From Paraburkholderia guartelaensis (lineage in GTDB: Bacteria; Pseudomonadota; Gammaproteobacteria; Burkholderiales; Burkholderiaceae), in contig NZ_SMOD01000002.1 in assembly GCF_004353905.1 (NCBI RefSeq), forward strand, positions 372,001 to 436,000: a stretch of 64,000 nucleotides of DNA. Reading direction: 5' to 3'. Positions within the stretch are counted from its first letter, which is position 1, and each line of letters begins with the position of its first letter. Made by a program: the position numbers and the translations under genes. Under the pieces are notes generated by a model. The model had not been told where the DNA came from, searched no databases, and saw only the letters and a program-made list of their open reading frames with translations. Shown piece by piece: positions 17,977-26,908 of this stretch.

Positions 17977-18138
17977 GTTCCTCACTCGATATGGAAGGGC
18001 CCGGCTCGCGTCAACCTGCGTGGATCAAGGCTGGCGCGGCCCGGCGTGTTCGAATGAAGCGATTCTAGAGAGCCCTCATAACGTGGCCATTTTGATTTAG
18101 TATGGGGCCATCATTTTTTTGTAATACCCTGGGGAATC

Positions 18139-19104
18139 GTGTCTTTCAGCATTGACGACGTGACGAGGCGGTTGAATACGCGCCTGAAAATGCGCCATCT
18201 GGTCCTGCTCCTGCAGATCCGCCAGCACGGCTCGCTCACGCGCGTGGCGGAACACATGGCGACGAGCCAGCCCGCCGTCACCAACGCGCTGGCTGAAATG
18301 GAGAGCATGTTCGGCGCGCCGCTCTTCGACCGTACGCCGCGCGGCATGACGCCCACGGCGCTCGGCAACGTGGTGCTCGCGCGTGCCCAGGCCATGCTGC
18401 ACGACCTCGACCACCTCGCGCGCGACATCGAAGCCGTGGTGGCCGGCCACGCCACGCGCGTGCACGTGGGCGTGATTCCGTTCATCTCGGGGCGCACGCT
18501 CGCCGCTGCCATTCGCCTCACGCAGTCGCGGCTGCCGCAACGCGTCACCATGACGATTCACGAAGGCACGAGCGACGCGCTCCTGCCGCAGCTTCGCGAC
18601 CATACGCTCGATATCGTGATCGGGCGCGCGTCTTCAGCTGTCGATGTCTCGCAGTTGCGCTTCGAGGTGCTGCATCAGCAAAAGCCGCGGCTCATCGCCA
18701 GCCGCCGGCTCGCGGCGCGGCTCGCGCGCGGCAAGCTCGACTGGGAAAAGCTGGTTGAACTGGACTGGATCCTGGGCGCGCCGCACACGCCCATCCGCGA
18801 GCAGATTTCCGACCTCTTCCTGCACGCGGGCGTGGCGCCGCCCGTGCCTATCGTGGAGAGCTACACGTCGCGGCTGATCGGCGAGATGATCAGCACGAAC
18901 GAGAACGCCGTGTCGATCGTGCCCGCCGATATTGCCGAGGAACTCGTGCACTTCGCGGGCGTGGCGGTCGTGCCGTACACGCTCGACTGGACGCTGCCGC
19001 CGGTTGCGATGTTCACGCGCGCGGGCGTGCTGCGCGATGTCGACGCCACCTTCGGGCAGTCGCTGCGCGAGCTGTACCAGGAGGCGGAGAAGGCGCGGGG
19101 TTAA
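18139..19104 (+). CDS. LysR-family transcriptional regulator
   Basis: 321 residues with the winged helix at about 18-78 (SLTRVAEHMATSQPAVTNAL) and a C-terminal effector domain; the layout resembles the GbpR (galactose-binding-protein regulator) branch. The start is GTG at 18139 with GGGGA upstream. It is divergent from maeB and converges on an MHS-family transporter gene 80 bp away, so either could be a target. Effector unknown. Confidence 0.88.
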   Translation: MSFSIDDVTRRLNTRLKMRHLVLLLQIRQHGSLTRVAEHMATSQPAVTNALAEMESMFGAPLFDRTPRGMTPTALGNVVLARAQAMLHDLDHLARDIEAVVAGHATRVHVGVIPFISGRTLAAAIRLTQSRLPQRVTMTIHEGTSDALLPQLRDHTLDIVIGRASSAVDVSQLRFEVLHQQKPRLIASRRLAARLARGKLDWEKLVELDWILGAPHTPIREQISDLFLHAGVAPPVPIVESYTSRLIGEMISTNENAVSIVPADIAEELVHFAGVAVVPYTLDWTLPPVAMFTRAGVLRDVDATFGQSLRELYQEAEKARG

Positions 19105-19184
19105 GCGGTCGGGGCTAAACGCAAACGGGCCACGGACTCAATCGCCCGCGCCCCGTCGGCCATGCATCATCGGTATTTAGCGAA

Positions 19185-20507
19185 TCAAACCCGCGCCGTC
19201 ACCGCGCGCTGCGTCTCCAGCGTGCCCTCGCTCTGCATGCGCGCGACCAGCATCAGCGCGCAAACCAGCGTGATGAGCACATGCACCACGCCCAGCGCGA
19301 CCACGGAAAGAATGCTGCCGGTGGCGCTCAAGAGGTACTGGCCGAGAATCGGCGTCGTCCCTGCGAACACCATGCCGCAAATCTGATAAGCGAGCGAAAT
19401 GCCGGTGTAGCGCACCTGCGCGGGGAAAGCCTTCGCCAGCATGCCCGCCATGGCCGCGTAGTAGAGCGAATGCGGAATCGAGGCGAGCGCCATGCCGATC
19501 ATCGCGAGTTTGGTCGAGCCGGTGGCGATCATCGAGAACATCAGCGGCAACGCAACGATCTCGGGCACGAGCATATAGATGATCGCTTTCTTGAGATCCA
19601 GCTTCGTGGCGAGCACTGCGCCGAACGGTTGCACGATCAACTGCACGACAATCGCGAACGTGATGACGCTCAGGAACTGCGTGCGGTCGAAGCCGATCGA
19701 AGTCACGGCCCACGAAAGCGCAAACGTGGTCTTGAAGTAAGTGGCCGAGAGCGCGATCACGCAAGCGCCCACGCCCATCGCCACCAGGCCCTTGTGATGG
19801 CGCAGCACTTCGGCGATCGGCAGCTTCGCCACCTTGTTCTTCGCCTGCAACTCCTTCATGGCCGGGGACTCGTCCACGCTCATGCGAATGAAGAGCCCCA
19901 CGCCCACCAGCACCGCCGACAACAGGAACGGCACACGCCAGCCCCAGGTCATGAACTGGTGATCGGGCAGCATGGAAATCACGAGAAACGCGACGGTAGC
20001 GAGCAGATTGCCCGCGGGCGAGCCCTGCTGCGCGAACGCCGAATAGAAAATCTCCTTGCCCTTGGGCGCATGTTCCGAGGAAAGCACGACCGCGCCGCCC
20101 CACTCGCCGCCCATGGCGATGCCCTGGGTGAGACGCAGCAGGATCAGCAGCACCGGCGCGAGCACGCCCACCTGGTTATACGTGGGCAACAGGCCCATGA
20201 GCGTGGTGCAGCCGCCCATCAGCATGAGCGTGACGATCAGCGTTTTCTTGCGTCCCACCTTGTCGCCGAGATGGCCGAACACGATGCCGCCAATCGGGCG
20301 CGCGAGAAAGCCGACCCAGAACGAGGCGAAGGCGGCCAGCGTGCCGATCAGCGCATTCGTCGATGGGAAAAAGAGCTTGCCGAGCACGAGCGCGGCCGCC
20401 GTGCTGTACGCGTAGAAGTCGTACCACTCGATCGTCGTGCCGACGAACGAAGCGATGCCCGCCTTGCGAGCCTGGCGGTGCTGGGTGTCGAGGGAGGTTG
20501 CGGCCAA
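19185..20507 (-). CDS. MFS transporter, metabolite:H+ symporter (MHS) family
   Basis: 440-residue 12-helix symporter. IEWYDFYAYSTAAALV in the first membrane segment, FLARPIGGIVFGHLGDKVGRKK in loop 2-3 and GGEWGGAVVLSSEHAP are hallmarks of the MHS branch (citrate, shikimate, alpha-ketoglutarate, betaine transporters). A TTG start at 20507 is preferred: GGAG is 8 bases upstream and the protein then begins in the normal place; an ATG 22 codons earlier has no such support. It is divergent from the IclR gene, so it may import the substrate of that regulon. Substrate unknown. Confidence 0.87.
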   Translation of the reverse strand: MAATSLDTQHRQARKAGIASFVGTTIEWYDFYAYSTAAALVLGKLFFPSTNALIGTLAAFASFWVGFLARPIGGIVFGHLGDKVGRKKTLIVTLMLMGGCTTLMGLLPTYNQVGVLAPVLLILLRLTQGIAMGGEWGGAVVLSSEHAPKGKEIFYSAFAQQGSPAGNLLATVAFLVISMLPDHQFMTWGWRVPFLLSAVLVGVGLFIRMSVDESPAMKELQAKNKVAKLPIAEVLRHHKGLVAMGVGACVIALSATYFKTTFALSWAVTSIGFDRTQFLSVITFAIVVQLIVQPFGAVLATKLDLKKAIIYMLVPEIVALPLMFSMIATGSTKLAMIGMALASIPHSLYYAAMAGMLAKAFPAQVRYTGISLAYQICGMVFAGTTPILGQYLLSATGSILSVVALGVVHVLITLVCALMLVARMQSEGTLETQRAVTARV

Positions 20508-20771
20508 GAGACGTCTCCAGATTTCGATTTCGAGCGGCGGTTTCCAAAACGGAACGCGCCATTTCCCGGGCATTTCCGATGCGAAAGTGGCTTGCGATAA
20601 CGTTCGCCTTACGAACTACCTTTCATTTATCGAACAAATGCCGGAAGGTGCGGACTATGAAACGGTCGTTCATTAGCGTCAACCAAGGGATAACCCTCAG
20701 TTCGCTCGCCGCCCGCGTGGGCCGTGATTGCGTCGATTTAGGTGTTTACCCGTAATCGTATTGTCAGCTGG

Positions 20772-20789
20772 TTATCGGTATGCCGATAA
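20772..20789. promoter_or_regulatory. Perfect palindromic operator candidate before the IclR gene
   Basis: TTATCGG - TATG - CCGATAA is a perfect 7-4-7 inverted repeat ending 7 bp before the IclR start codon and facing the divergent MHS transporter gene. Position and symmetry fit an autoregulatory IclR dimer site. Confidence 0.6.
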
Positions 20790-20796
20790 TGCTCTC

Positions 20797-21540
20797 ATGG
20801 ATGTGAAAACTGCAGTGCGCGTCTTCGACGTGATCAACCTCTTTGCCGAAGTCCGGCAACCGATGATCTACAGCGAGATTGCGCGTCGAACCGAGATCCC
20901 GCTGTCGAGCTGCCACGCGCTGTTGCAGACGATGGTGGCCAAAGGCTATCTGTACGCGCCGGGCGTCAAGGCGGGCTACTACCCCACGCAGCGTCTCTTG
21001 CACGTGGCGCGCGACATCTGCAGCGAGGACCCGCTCACGCTGATGTTCCAGCCGCTGCTTTCCGCGTTGCGCGACGCGACGGGCGAAACCGCTGCGCTCG
21101 CCACGCTTGCGGGCAACCGCGTGGTCTATCTCGACGTGATGGAGTCGCGCCAGAAGATCCGCTACAGCGACGAGCCGGGCGGCTTCATGACCATTGCGAG
21201 CGCCGCGGGCAAGGCGCTGCTCGGCGCGCTCGCCCCGGCCGCGCGCCGCAAACTGCTCGACAGTTGCGAGCCGCAGTTGCACTCGGCCAATGGCGCGGTG
21301 ATCGAACGCGGCGCGTTCGAGCGCGACGTCGAGCAGGGCGTGACGGACGGCTGGCATCGCTCGACGGGCGAGAGCGTGGAGGACGTAGCCGGCCTCGCAC
21401 GCGGTTTCCTGATTCATGGCGAGGCGTTTGCGCTCGTCATCGGCGCGCCCAAGGCGCGTCTTCTCAAGAACGAGCAGAACGCCGTGAAGGCGCTGCTCGA
21501 GGTGTACGCGCAAATCCCGCCGACACTCCTCGCCGCCTGA
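20797..21540 (+). CDS. IclR-family transcriptional regulator
   Basis: 247 residues. The N-terminal winged helix occupies about 5-65 (VFDVINLFAEVRQPMIYSEI, then IPLSSCHALLQTM) and the IclR effector domain about 80-247. ATG 20797 was chosen because the HTH begins right after it; the frame is open 23 codons earlier across the palindrome. It lies 73 bp upstream of, and on the same strand as, a six-gene catabolic operon (21614-26446) and divergent from an MHS transporter, so it is the probable local regulator. Effector unknown. Confidence 0.9.
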   Translation: MDVKTAVRVFDVINLFAEVRQPMIYSEIARRTEIPLSSCHALLQTMVAKGYLYAPGVKAGYYPTQRLLHVARDICSEDPLTLMFQPLLSALRDATGETAALATLAGNRVVYLDVMESRQKIRYSDEPGGFMTIASAAGKALLGALAPAARRKLLDSCEPQLHSANGAVIERGAFERDVEQGVTDGWHRSTGESVEDVAGLARGFLIHGEAFALVIGAPKARLLKNEQNAVKALLEVYAQIPPTLLAA

Positions 21541-21613
21541 GGCACGTCAAACGCCTCGGGCACTGACTGCAGCGATGCGTGAAGCGCGGAATTCCTGAAG
21601 TGGAGGGTTAAGC

Positions 21614-22666
21614 ATGCGTTGGAAGAGCCGGCCGGAAGGCTCAAACTGGGGCGACTTCGGTCCCGACGATCAATTGGGGCGCCCCAATCTCATCGGCGCG
21701 GAGCAGGTGCTCAAGGGCGCGCAGGAAATTCGCGCGGGTCTCACGTTCACGCTCTCGCTGCCGCTCGACTTTCCCGGCGACAGCAAGCTCAACGTGCGCC
21801 GCCATCCGCCGGTGCTACGCCCTACCTTCCGCGACGGCCTGCCCTATGTGAACTTCCCGTTCGCGCGGAACGAAGCGGGCGCGACCGACGTGGTGAGCGA
21901 CGACCAGGTGCTGCTCTCGCTTCAATACTCCACGCAGTGGGATTCGCTCGCGCACGTTGGCGCGCGCTTCGACGCCAACGGCGACGGCATGGCCGAGAGC
22001 GTGTACTACAACGGCTATCGCGCAAACGTGGACGTGGTCGGCCCGATGGAATATCGCGCGGAAGACAACTTCGCGCCTCACGCGTGCGGCGGCGAGCATA
22101 GCCATGCCGATGTGCTCGGTATCGAGCATCTCGCGGTGAAGGGCATGCAAGGCCGCGGCGTGCTGATCGATTTCGCCGCGCATTTTGGCCGTGAGTTTCG
22201 CACCGTGGGCTACGACGACCTGATGCGCGTGATCGAGGCCGACGGCGTGGAAGTCGAGCGCGGCGACATGCTCGTGCTGCGCACCGGTTTCGCGGAGATG
22301 GTGCTCGAAATGAACCGCCAGCCCGACGAAGCCGCTTTGTCGAGCCACTGCAGCGCACTCGACGGGCGCGATGAGCGCCTGCTGCAATGGATCACCGATT
22401 CGGGCATCGCAGCGCTCGCCGCCGACAACTACGCTGTTGAGCGTTACCCCGCGCGCGAGCCCGCGGCACCTGGCGATCACCCGCTCATGCCGCTGCATCA
22501 CCACTGCCTCTTCAAGCTCGGCCTGCCGCTGGGCGAGCTTTGGTATTTGCGCGATCTCGCCCAGTGGCTGCGCGAGCACCAGCGCTCGCGCTTCATGCTC
22601 ACCGCCCCGCCGCTACGACTGCCTGGGGCCATGGGCTCGCCCGTCACGCCGGTCGCCACGGTTTGA
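21614..22666 (+). CDS. Cyclase-family metal hydrolase (kynurenine-formamidase-like fold)
   Basis: 350-residue protein of the cyclase family (PF04199), which includes arylformamidases, isatin hydrolase and polyketide cyclases, usually Mn/Zn hydrolases of amide or lactam bonds. The metal region shows QWDSLAH (Trp109, Asp110, His114), a variant of the usual HxGTHxDxPxH, seen in the longer members of the family; HACGGEHSH and GVLIDFAAH follow. AGGG precedes the ATG. It is first in the IclR-linked operon. The longer size (350 versus about 210 in KynB) argues against kynurenine formamidase. Substrate not assignable. Confidence 0.8.
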   Translation: MRWKSRPEGSNWGDFGPDDQLGRPNLIGAEQVLKGAQEIRAGLTFTLSLPLDFPGDSKLNVRRHPPVLRPTFRDGLPYVNFPFARNEAGATDVVSDDQVLLSLQYSTQWDSLAHVGARFDANGDGMAESVYYNGYRANVDVVGPMEYRAEDNFAPHACGGEHSHADVLGIEHLAVKGMQGRGVLIDFAAHFGREFRTVGYDDLMRVIEADGVEVERGDMLVLRTGFAEMVLEMNRQPDEAALSSHCSALDGRDERLLQWITDSGIAALAADNYAVERYPAREPAAPGDHPLMPLHHHCLFKLGLPLGELWYLRDLAQWLREHQRSRFMLTAPPLRLPGAMGSPVTPVATV

Positions 22667-22711
22667 CGAACTGCTTCGCTATCCTTTGTTTTATCCGCAT
22701 TCCTGAAAAAC

Positions 22712-23413
22712 ATGGCTAAAGAAAGAGTCCTGATTACCGGCGGCGCCGCCGGCATCGGCGCCGCGTGCGCCGCGCGCTGCGAGGCCGACGGTTACGAGGC
22801 CGTCGTCATCGACCGCGTGGGCGACGGGATCATCGCCGATCTCTCTGACACAAAGGCAACGGCAGCCGCGCTCTCCCGCGCGCTGGAAGGCGGCCCGATC
22901 ACGCGCCTCATCAACAACGTGGGCGTGGTCGTGCCAAACGATGCCGAACACCAGTCGCTCGAAGAACTCGAACGCGCATGGGCCCTCAACGTGCGCTGCG
23001 CGCAGCAGTGCATGCAGGCGCTCTTGCCCGGCATGAAGGCAGCGGGCTTCGGACGCATCGTCAACATGTCGTCACGCGCCGCGCTTGGTAAAGAGCTGCG
23101 CACGGCCTATTCGGCCACCAAGGCCGCCTTGATCGGCATGACGCGCGTTTGGGCGCTCGAACTCGGCGCATTCGGCGTGACCGCGAATGCAATCGGCCCG
23201 GGCCCGATCCGTACCGAACTGTTCGACCGCGCCAACCCGCCGGGCGCGCCGCGCACCGAAGCGATCATCAACGCTGTGCCCGTCAAGCGCGTAGGCACGC
23301 CCGAAGACGTCGCGCACGCGGCCTCGTATCTGCTCGACGCGCGCAGCGGCTTCGTGACCGGCCAGGTGCTCTACGTGTGCGGCGGCATGACCGTTGGCGT
23401 CGCGGGAGTCTGA
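22712..23413 (+). CDS. SDR-family oxidoreductase
   Basis: 233-residue short-chain dehydrogenase, slightly shorter than usual. The cofactor motif TGGAAGIG is at 9-16, NNVG at 68-71, Ser120/121 and Tyr133/Lys137 complete the active site. It lies 45 bp after the cyclase gene and ends 2 bp before the next start, so it is clearly co-transcribed. Likely oxidises or reduces a hydroxyl/keto intermediate of the unidentified pathway. Confidence 0.87.
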   Translation: MAKERVLITGGAAGIGAACAARCEADGYEAVVIDRVGDGIIADLSDTKATAAALSRALEGGPITRLINNVGVVVPNDAEHQSLEELERAWALNVRCAQQCMQALLPGMKAAGFGRIVNMSSRAALGKELRTAYSATKAALIGMTRVWALELGAFGVTANAIGPGPIRTELFDRANPPGAPRTEAIINAVPVKRVGTPEDVAHAASYLLDARSGFVTGQVLYVCGGMTVGVAGV

Positions 23414-23415
23414 CG

Positions 23416-24396
23416 ATGGCGGCCCTCGAAACGCCTGCGCAAGCATGCGAACCGCGCCGCGCCGGCATCGTCGGCGCGGGCAGCATCGGCGTGGCGTTCG
23501 CGATCTGCTTTGCGCGGGCCGGCTGGCGCGTGCGCCTCTACGATCCCGACGCTGCACGCCGCGCTGCCGCGCCCGAAGAGATTGCGCTGCGCCTGAACGA
23601 TCTCGCGCAATACGCGCTGCTCGACGAAAGCGCGAAGGACATCGCCGCACGCGTCGCGATCGTCGACACGCTCGAAGCCGCTGTGGCGCAAGCCGATCTG
23701 GTGCAGGAATGCGCACCGGAGCGCGCCGAACTCAAGCGCGAGATCTTCGCGCAGCTCGACCGCGCCGCGCCGCCCGAAGCGATTCTCGCGAGCGCTTCGT
23801 CGTTTCTCGCGGCTTCGAAATTCGTCGACGATACGCTGCCCGGTCGCGCGCGGTGCCTCGTCGCCCATCCCGGCAACCCGCCCTACCTCGTGCCCGTGAT
23901 CGAGGTCGTGCCCGCACCCTTCACGTCCGAAGCGGCGGCCACGCGCGCGATTGCGCTCTACACCGAAGCGGGCATGAAGCCCGTGCGCGTGAAGCACGAA
24001 GTGGAAGGCTTCATCTTCAACCGCCTGCAAGGCGCCGTGCTGCGCGAGGCGTATTGCCTCGTGCGTGACGGCGTGGCGTCGGTGGAAGACATCGACACCG
24101 TGATGCGCGAAGGCCTCGGCCCGCGCTGGTCGGTGATCGGCCCGTTCGAGACCGTCGATCTGAACACGCGCGGCGGCATCGCCTCGCATGCGCAGAAGAT
24201 GGGTCCTTCGTACGCACGCATGGGCGCCGAGCGTGGCCAGCACGACCCGTGGACGCCCGAACTCGTCGCCCAGGTCGAGGCGGCGAGACGCGCGGCGCTG
24301 CCGCTCGATCAATGGGACGAGCGCGTGGGCTGGCGCGACCGCCAGCTCATGCATCTCGCCCGCCATCGCAAGACCCAAAGCCACGACGACTCATAA
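23416..24396 (+). CDS. 3-hydroxyacyl-CoA-dehydrogenase-like enzyme (lambda-crystallin/L-gulonate branch)
   Basis: 326 residues. The Rossmann motif GAGSIG is at 20-25; HPGNPPYLVPVIE (151-163) supplies the His-Glu dyad (His151, Glu163), and Ser127-129 the substrate serine. NPPY after the His, rather than the fatty-acid form FNP, points to the CRYL1/L-gulonate-3-dehydrogenase or L-carnitine dehydrogenase side of the family, acting on free hydroxy-acids. GGGAG lies upstream of the ATG within the end of the SDR gene. A role in 3-hydroxy-acid oxidation is inferred; the substrate is unknown. Confidence 0.83.
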   Translation: MAALETPAQACEPRRAGIVGAGSIGVAFAICFARAGWRVRLYDPDAARRAAAPEEIALRLNDLAQYALLDESAKDIAARVAIVDTLEAAVAQADLVQECAPERAELKREIFAQLDRAAPPEAILASASSFLAASKFVDDTLPGRARCLVAHPGNPPYLVPVIEVVPAPFTSEAAATRAIALYTEAGMKPVRVKHEVEGFIFNRLQGAVLREAYCLVRDGVASVEDIDTVMREGLGPRWSVIGPFETVDLNTRGGIASHAQKMGPSYARMGAERGQHDPWTPELVAQVEAARRAALPLDQWDERVGWRDRQLMHLARHRKTQSHDDS

Positions 24397-24464
24397 GCGC
24401 GTCGAACGCGCGCCGAGAGCCGAAGAGACCCGACAACTATTACGATTCAGATAGAGACACTTCC

Positions 24465-25796
24465 ATGCAGAAAGTCACCGCTTTCTTTACCGAGCTGATG
24501 CGCCGGTATTTGCCCGACCCGTTCGTGTTCGCGATCGGCCTCACCCTGCTGACGATGGCCCTTGCCGTGATCGTGCAAGGGCAAGCCGTCACAGCGCTCA
24601 CCACGAGTTGGGGCAAGGGCTTCTGGGCGCTGCTCGCGTTCACCACGCAAATGGCGGTGATTCTCGCGATGGGCTACGTGCTGGCAACCGCGCCGCTCAC
24701 CGACCGCTTTCTGAACCGCGTGGTGGCGCGCGTGAACGATCCGCGCATGGCGATCATCGTCGCGACGCTGGTGGGCGGCATCGGCAGCTATCTGAACTGG
24801 GGATTCGGCCTCGTGGTGGGCGGTATCGTTGCACGCAAGCTCGCGCTGCGTGTGAAAGGCGTGCACTACCCGCTCATCATCGCTTCGGCGTATAGCGGCT
24901 TTACGCTCTACGGCCTCGGGCTTTCGGCCAGCATTCCCGTGCTGATCTCTACGAAGGGGCATCCGCTCGAAGCGCAGATGGGCGTCATTCCGCTCTCCGA
25001 AACGATTTTCTCGCCCACCATGCTCATCACGAGCCTCGTGACCATCATCACGCTGCCGCTCCTGAACGCCTGGCTGCATCCGAAGCCCGGTCAGCCGATC
25101 AAGGAAATCGACCGCGCCCAGGAAGAAAAGCAGCAGAAGGCCGCCGCGCTCGGCGTGGATCTCGACGAAAGCAACACGCTCGCCAACCGTCTGAACAACA
25201 GCCGTCTTCTGAGCTACGTGATCGGCCTGATCGGCATGGGCTATGTCGCGCTGCACTTCGTACAGGGCGGCTCGATCGACCTGAACCTCATCAACTTCTT
25301 CATTCTGTTCCTCGGCATCCTGCTGCTCGGCACGCCAATCCGCTATGTGGAGAAGCTCAACGAAGGCATTCGCACGATCAGCGGCATCATTCTGCAGTAC
25401 CCGTTCTACGCGGGCATCATGGCGATCATGGCGTCTTCGGGTCTCGTCAATACGTTTTCCGAAGCGTTCGTGAAGATCGCGACGCCGGGCACGCTGCCGT
25501 TCTGGGGCTTGATCAGTTCGTTCGTCATCAACTTCTTCGCGCCTTCGGGCGGCGGCCACTGGGTCATCCAGGGACCGTTCATGATCGAAGCGGCGAAGAC
25601 CATCGGTGCCTCCGTGGGCCATACCTCGACGGCCGTGATGCTCGGCAACGCATGGAACGACCTCGTGCAGCCGTTCTGGATCTTGCCCGCCCTCGCGCTT
25701 TCGAAGCTCAAGCTCAAGGACATCATGGGCTACACGGTCATCATGATGTTCTGGATCGGCATCGTCTATTCGATTGCGATTCTTGCCTGGGGCTGA
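24465..25796 (+). CDS. Short-chain fatty acid transporter, AtoE family
   Basis: 443-residue inner-membrane protein with roughly 11-12 hydrophobic segments, resembling AtoE, the short-chain fatty acid carrier of acetoacetate/butyrate catabolism. Recognisable features are RYLPDPFVFAIGLTL at the N-terminus, an AYSGFTLYGLGLSASIP segment and the C-terminal FAPSGGGHWVIQGPF loop. It sits in the middle of the IclR-linked operon and should import the acidic substrate of that pathway. Inference: the substrate is a small carboxylate. Confidence 0.87.
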   Translation: MQKVTAFFTELMRRYLPDPFVFAIGLTLLTMALAVIVQGQAVTALTTSWGKGFWALLAFTTQMAVILAMGYVLATAPLTDRFLNRVVARVNDPRMAIIVATLVGGIGSYLNWGFGLVVGGIVARKLALRVKGVHYPLIIASAYSGFTLYGLGLSASIPVLISTKGHPLEAQMGVIPLSETIFSPTMLITSLVTIITLPLLNAWLHPKPGQPIKEIDRAQEEKQQKAAALGVDLDESNTLANRLNNSRLLSYVIGLIGMGYVALHFVQGGSIDLNLINFFILFLGILLLGTPIRYVEKLNEGIRTISGIILQYPFYAGIMAIMASSGLVNTFSEAFVKIATPGTLPFWGLISSFVINFFAPSGGGHWVIQGPFMIEAAKTIGASVGHTSTAVMLGNAWNDLVQPFWILPALALSKLKLKDIMGYTVIMMFWIGIVYSIAILAWG

Positions 25797-25852
25797 TTGG
25801 CTCCCTCTTATAGGCGCCCCTTTCTGAACACCATCCTCACCGGAGACTATTC

Positions 25853-26137
25853 ATGCTGTTTCTCGTGCACATGCAGGTGCAGATTCCGCACGGCACCGAC
25901 GCCGCCTTCGCCGACGCGCTGAAGGCCGAGGAAAAAGCGTTTTCGCAGAAGCTGCAACGAGAAGGCAAGTGGCGCCACCTGTGGCGCGTGGCCGGCGAAT
26001 ACGCGAATTACAGCGTATTCGATGTCGAATCGAACGACGAACTCCATACGCTGCTGACCGCACTGCCGCTCTTCCCGTTCCTGAAGATCAGCGTGACGCC
26101 GCTCGCCCAGCATCCGTCGGCCATCGTGCCCAACTAA
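25853..26137 (+). CDS. Muconolactone-isomerase-family protein
   Basis: 94 residues, the normal CatC length, with the ferredoxin-like dimeric fold pattern MLFLVHMQVQIP ... EKAFSQKLQREGKWRHLWRVAGEYANYSVF ... ELHTLLTALPLFPF. In the beta-ketoadipate pathway CatC isomerises muconolactone. Here no catA/catB accompany it, so a related lactone or enol isomerisation is more likely. GGAG precedes the ATG; the YciI-like gene follows 12 bp later. Confidence 0.82.
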   Translation: MLFLVHMQVQIPHGTDAAFADALKAEEKAFSQKLQREGKWRHLWRVAGEYANYSVFDVESNDELHTLLTALPLFPFLKISVTPLAQHPSAIVPN

Positions 26138-26149
26138 GAGGAACGCGAC

Positions 26150-26446
26150 ATGCCTTTTCTCATCGAAACGTTCGACAAGCCCGGCCACGCCGAGGTACGG
26201 GCACGCGAGCGCGACGTACATCTGGAATTTCTCGCGCGCAACAAGGCGCTGTTGCTTGCCTGCGGCGCGAAGCTCAACGACGACGGCAGCAGCGCAGGCG
26301 GCGGTATCTATATCGTCGACCTCGAGACCCGTGAGGAAGCCGAACACTTTATCGCGCAGGATCCGTTCACGCATGTGGGGCTGTTCGAGAGCGTGAAGAT
26401 CGTTCGCTGGCGCAAGGCCTACATCGACGGAACGTCCTACCTGTAA
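26150..26446 (+). CDS. YciI-family small protein
   Basis: 98-residue YCII-related protein with a dimeric ferredoxin-like fold; conserved-looking regions are the start MPFLIETFDKPGH, HLEFLARNK and EAEHFIAQDPFTHVGLFESVKI. Family members act as muconolactone-isomerase-like or chloro-muconate dehalogenase accessory enzymes, but most are uncharacterised. GAGGA precedes the ATG. It is last in the operon, followed by two hairpins. Having both a CatC-like and a YciI-like protein suggests an isomerisation/lactone step in this pathway. Confidence 0.8.
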   Translation: MPFLIETFDKPGHAEVRARERDVHLEFLARNKALLLACGAKLNDDGSSAGGGIYIVDLETREEAEHFIAQDPFTHVGLFESVKIVRWRKAYIDGTSYL

Positions 26447-26499
26447 GCGCCAGGCGCAGACATTCTCACGAACGTTCCGTTCGTTTTCGACCCTCGACA

Positions 26500-26530
26500 G
26501 CGCCGCGCTCCCCGGTGCGGCGCCGTTTTT
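26500..26530 (+). terminator. Terminator of the IclR-linked operon
   Basis: GCGCCGC pairs with GCGGCGC around a 10-base loop and is followed by CGTTTTT. A second hairpin (GGCCCGG/CGGGCC type, 26531-26560, followed by ACTTTTC) lies directly downstream, making a tandem terminator. Confidence 0.75.
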
Positions 26531-26684
26531 GGCCCGGCGTGTGCCTCCGCACACCGGGCCACTTTTCATTTCTCGCCCGGTGGGAGCCCCTGCTGGGCAC
26601 ATCGATTGCTGAGCAGGTGCGCCGTCAGTCCATCAAGCAGCGCGGCCCTTGTGGCGGCGCCTTCACGCGAGGAGGAAACCGATC

Positions 26685-26861
26685 ATGCTAAAAATGGCGC
26701 TGTTCTTTGCGGTGATCGCCGTGATCGCGGCCCTGTTTGGCTTCACGGGTATTGCGGCCGGCGCGGCCGCAATTGCGAAGATCCTGTTCTTTATCTTTGT
26801 GGTGCTGTGCGTGGTGTTCCTCGTGATCGCACTCGTGGTCACGAAGAAGATCGTCGATTGA
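26685..26861 (+). CDS. Small two-helix membrane protein, DUF1328 (YtjA) family
   Basis: 58 residues, almost entirely hydrophobic: two membrane segments around 4-25 and 32-53 with a [17 protein letters not shown] centre typical of DUF1328 proteins, and a short basic C-terminus. AGGAGG is about 11 bases upstream of the ATG, deciding this start over one 12 codons earlier. Function unknown; family members are often stress-associated. It converges on the DmsC-like gene with a hairpin between. Confidence 0.85.
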   Translation: MLKMALFFAVIAVIAALFGFTGIAAGAAAIAKILFFIFVVLCVVFLVIALVVTKKIVD

Positions 26862-26878
26862 CCGCGGCGCGAAGCAAG

Positions 26879-26903
26879 CCTGGGGCACCGGCCGTGCCCC
26901 AGG
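26879..26903. terminator. Hairpin between convergent genes
   Basis: CCTGGGGCAC and GTGCCCCAGG form a perfect 10-bp stem with a 5-base loop between the DUF1328 gene and the molybdoenzyme operon. There is no U-tract, so termination would be weak or Rho-assisted. Confidence 0.5.
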
Positions 26904-26908
26904 CCCCA

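Noticed and set aside
15910..18057. Very long plus-strand open frame opposite maeB
   Set aside because: Antisense shadow of a clearly conserved enzyme; no domain and no ribosome site.
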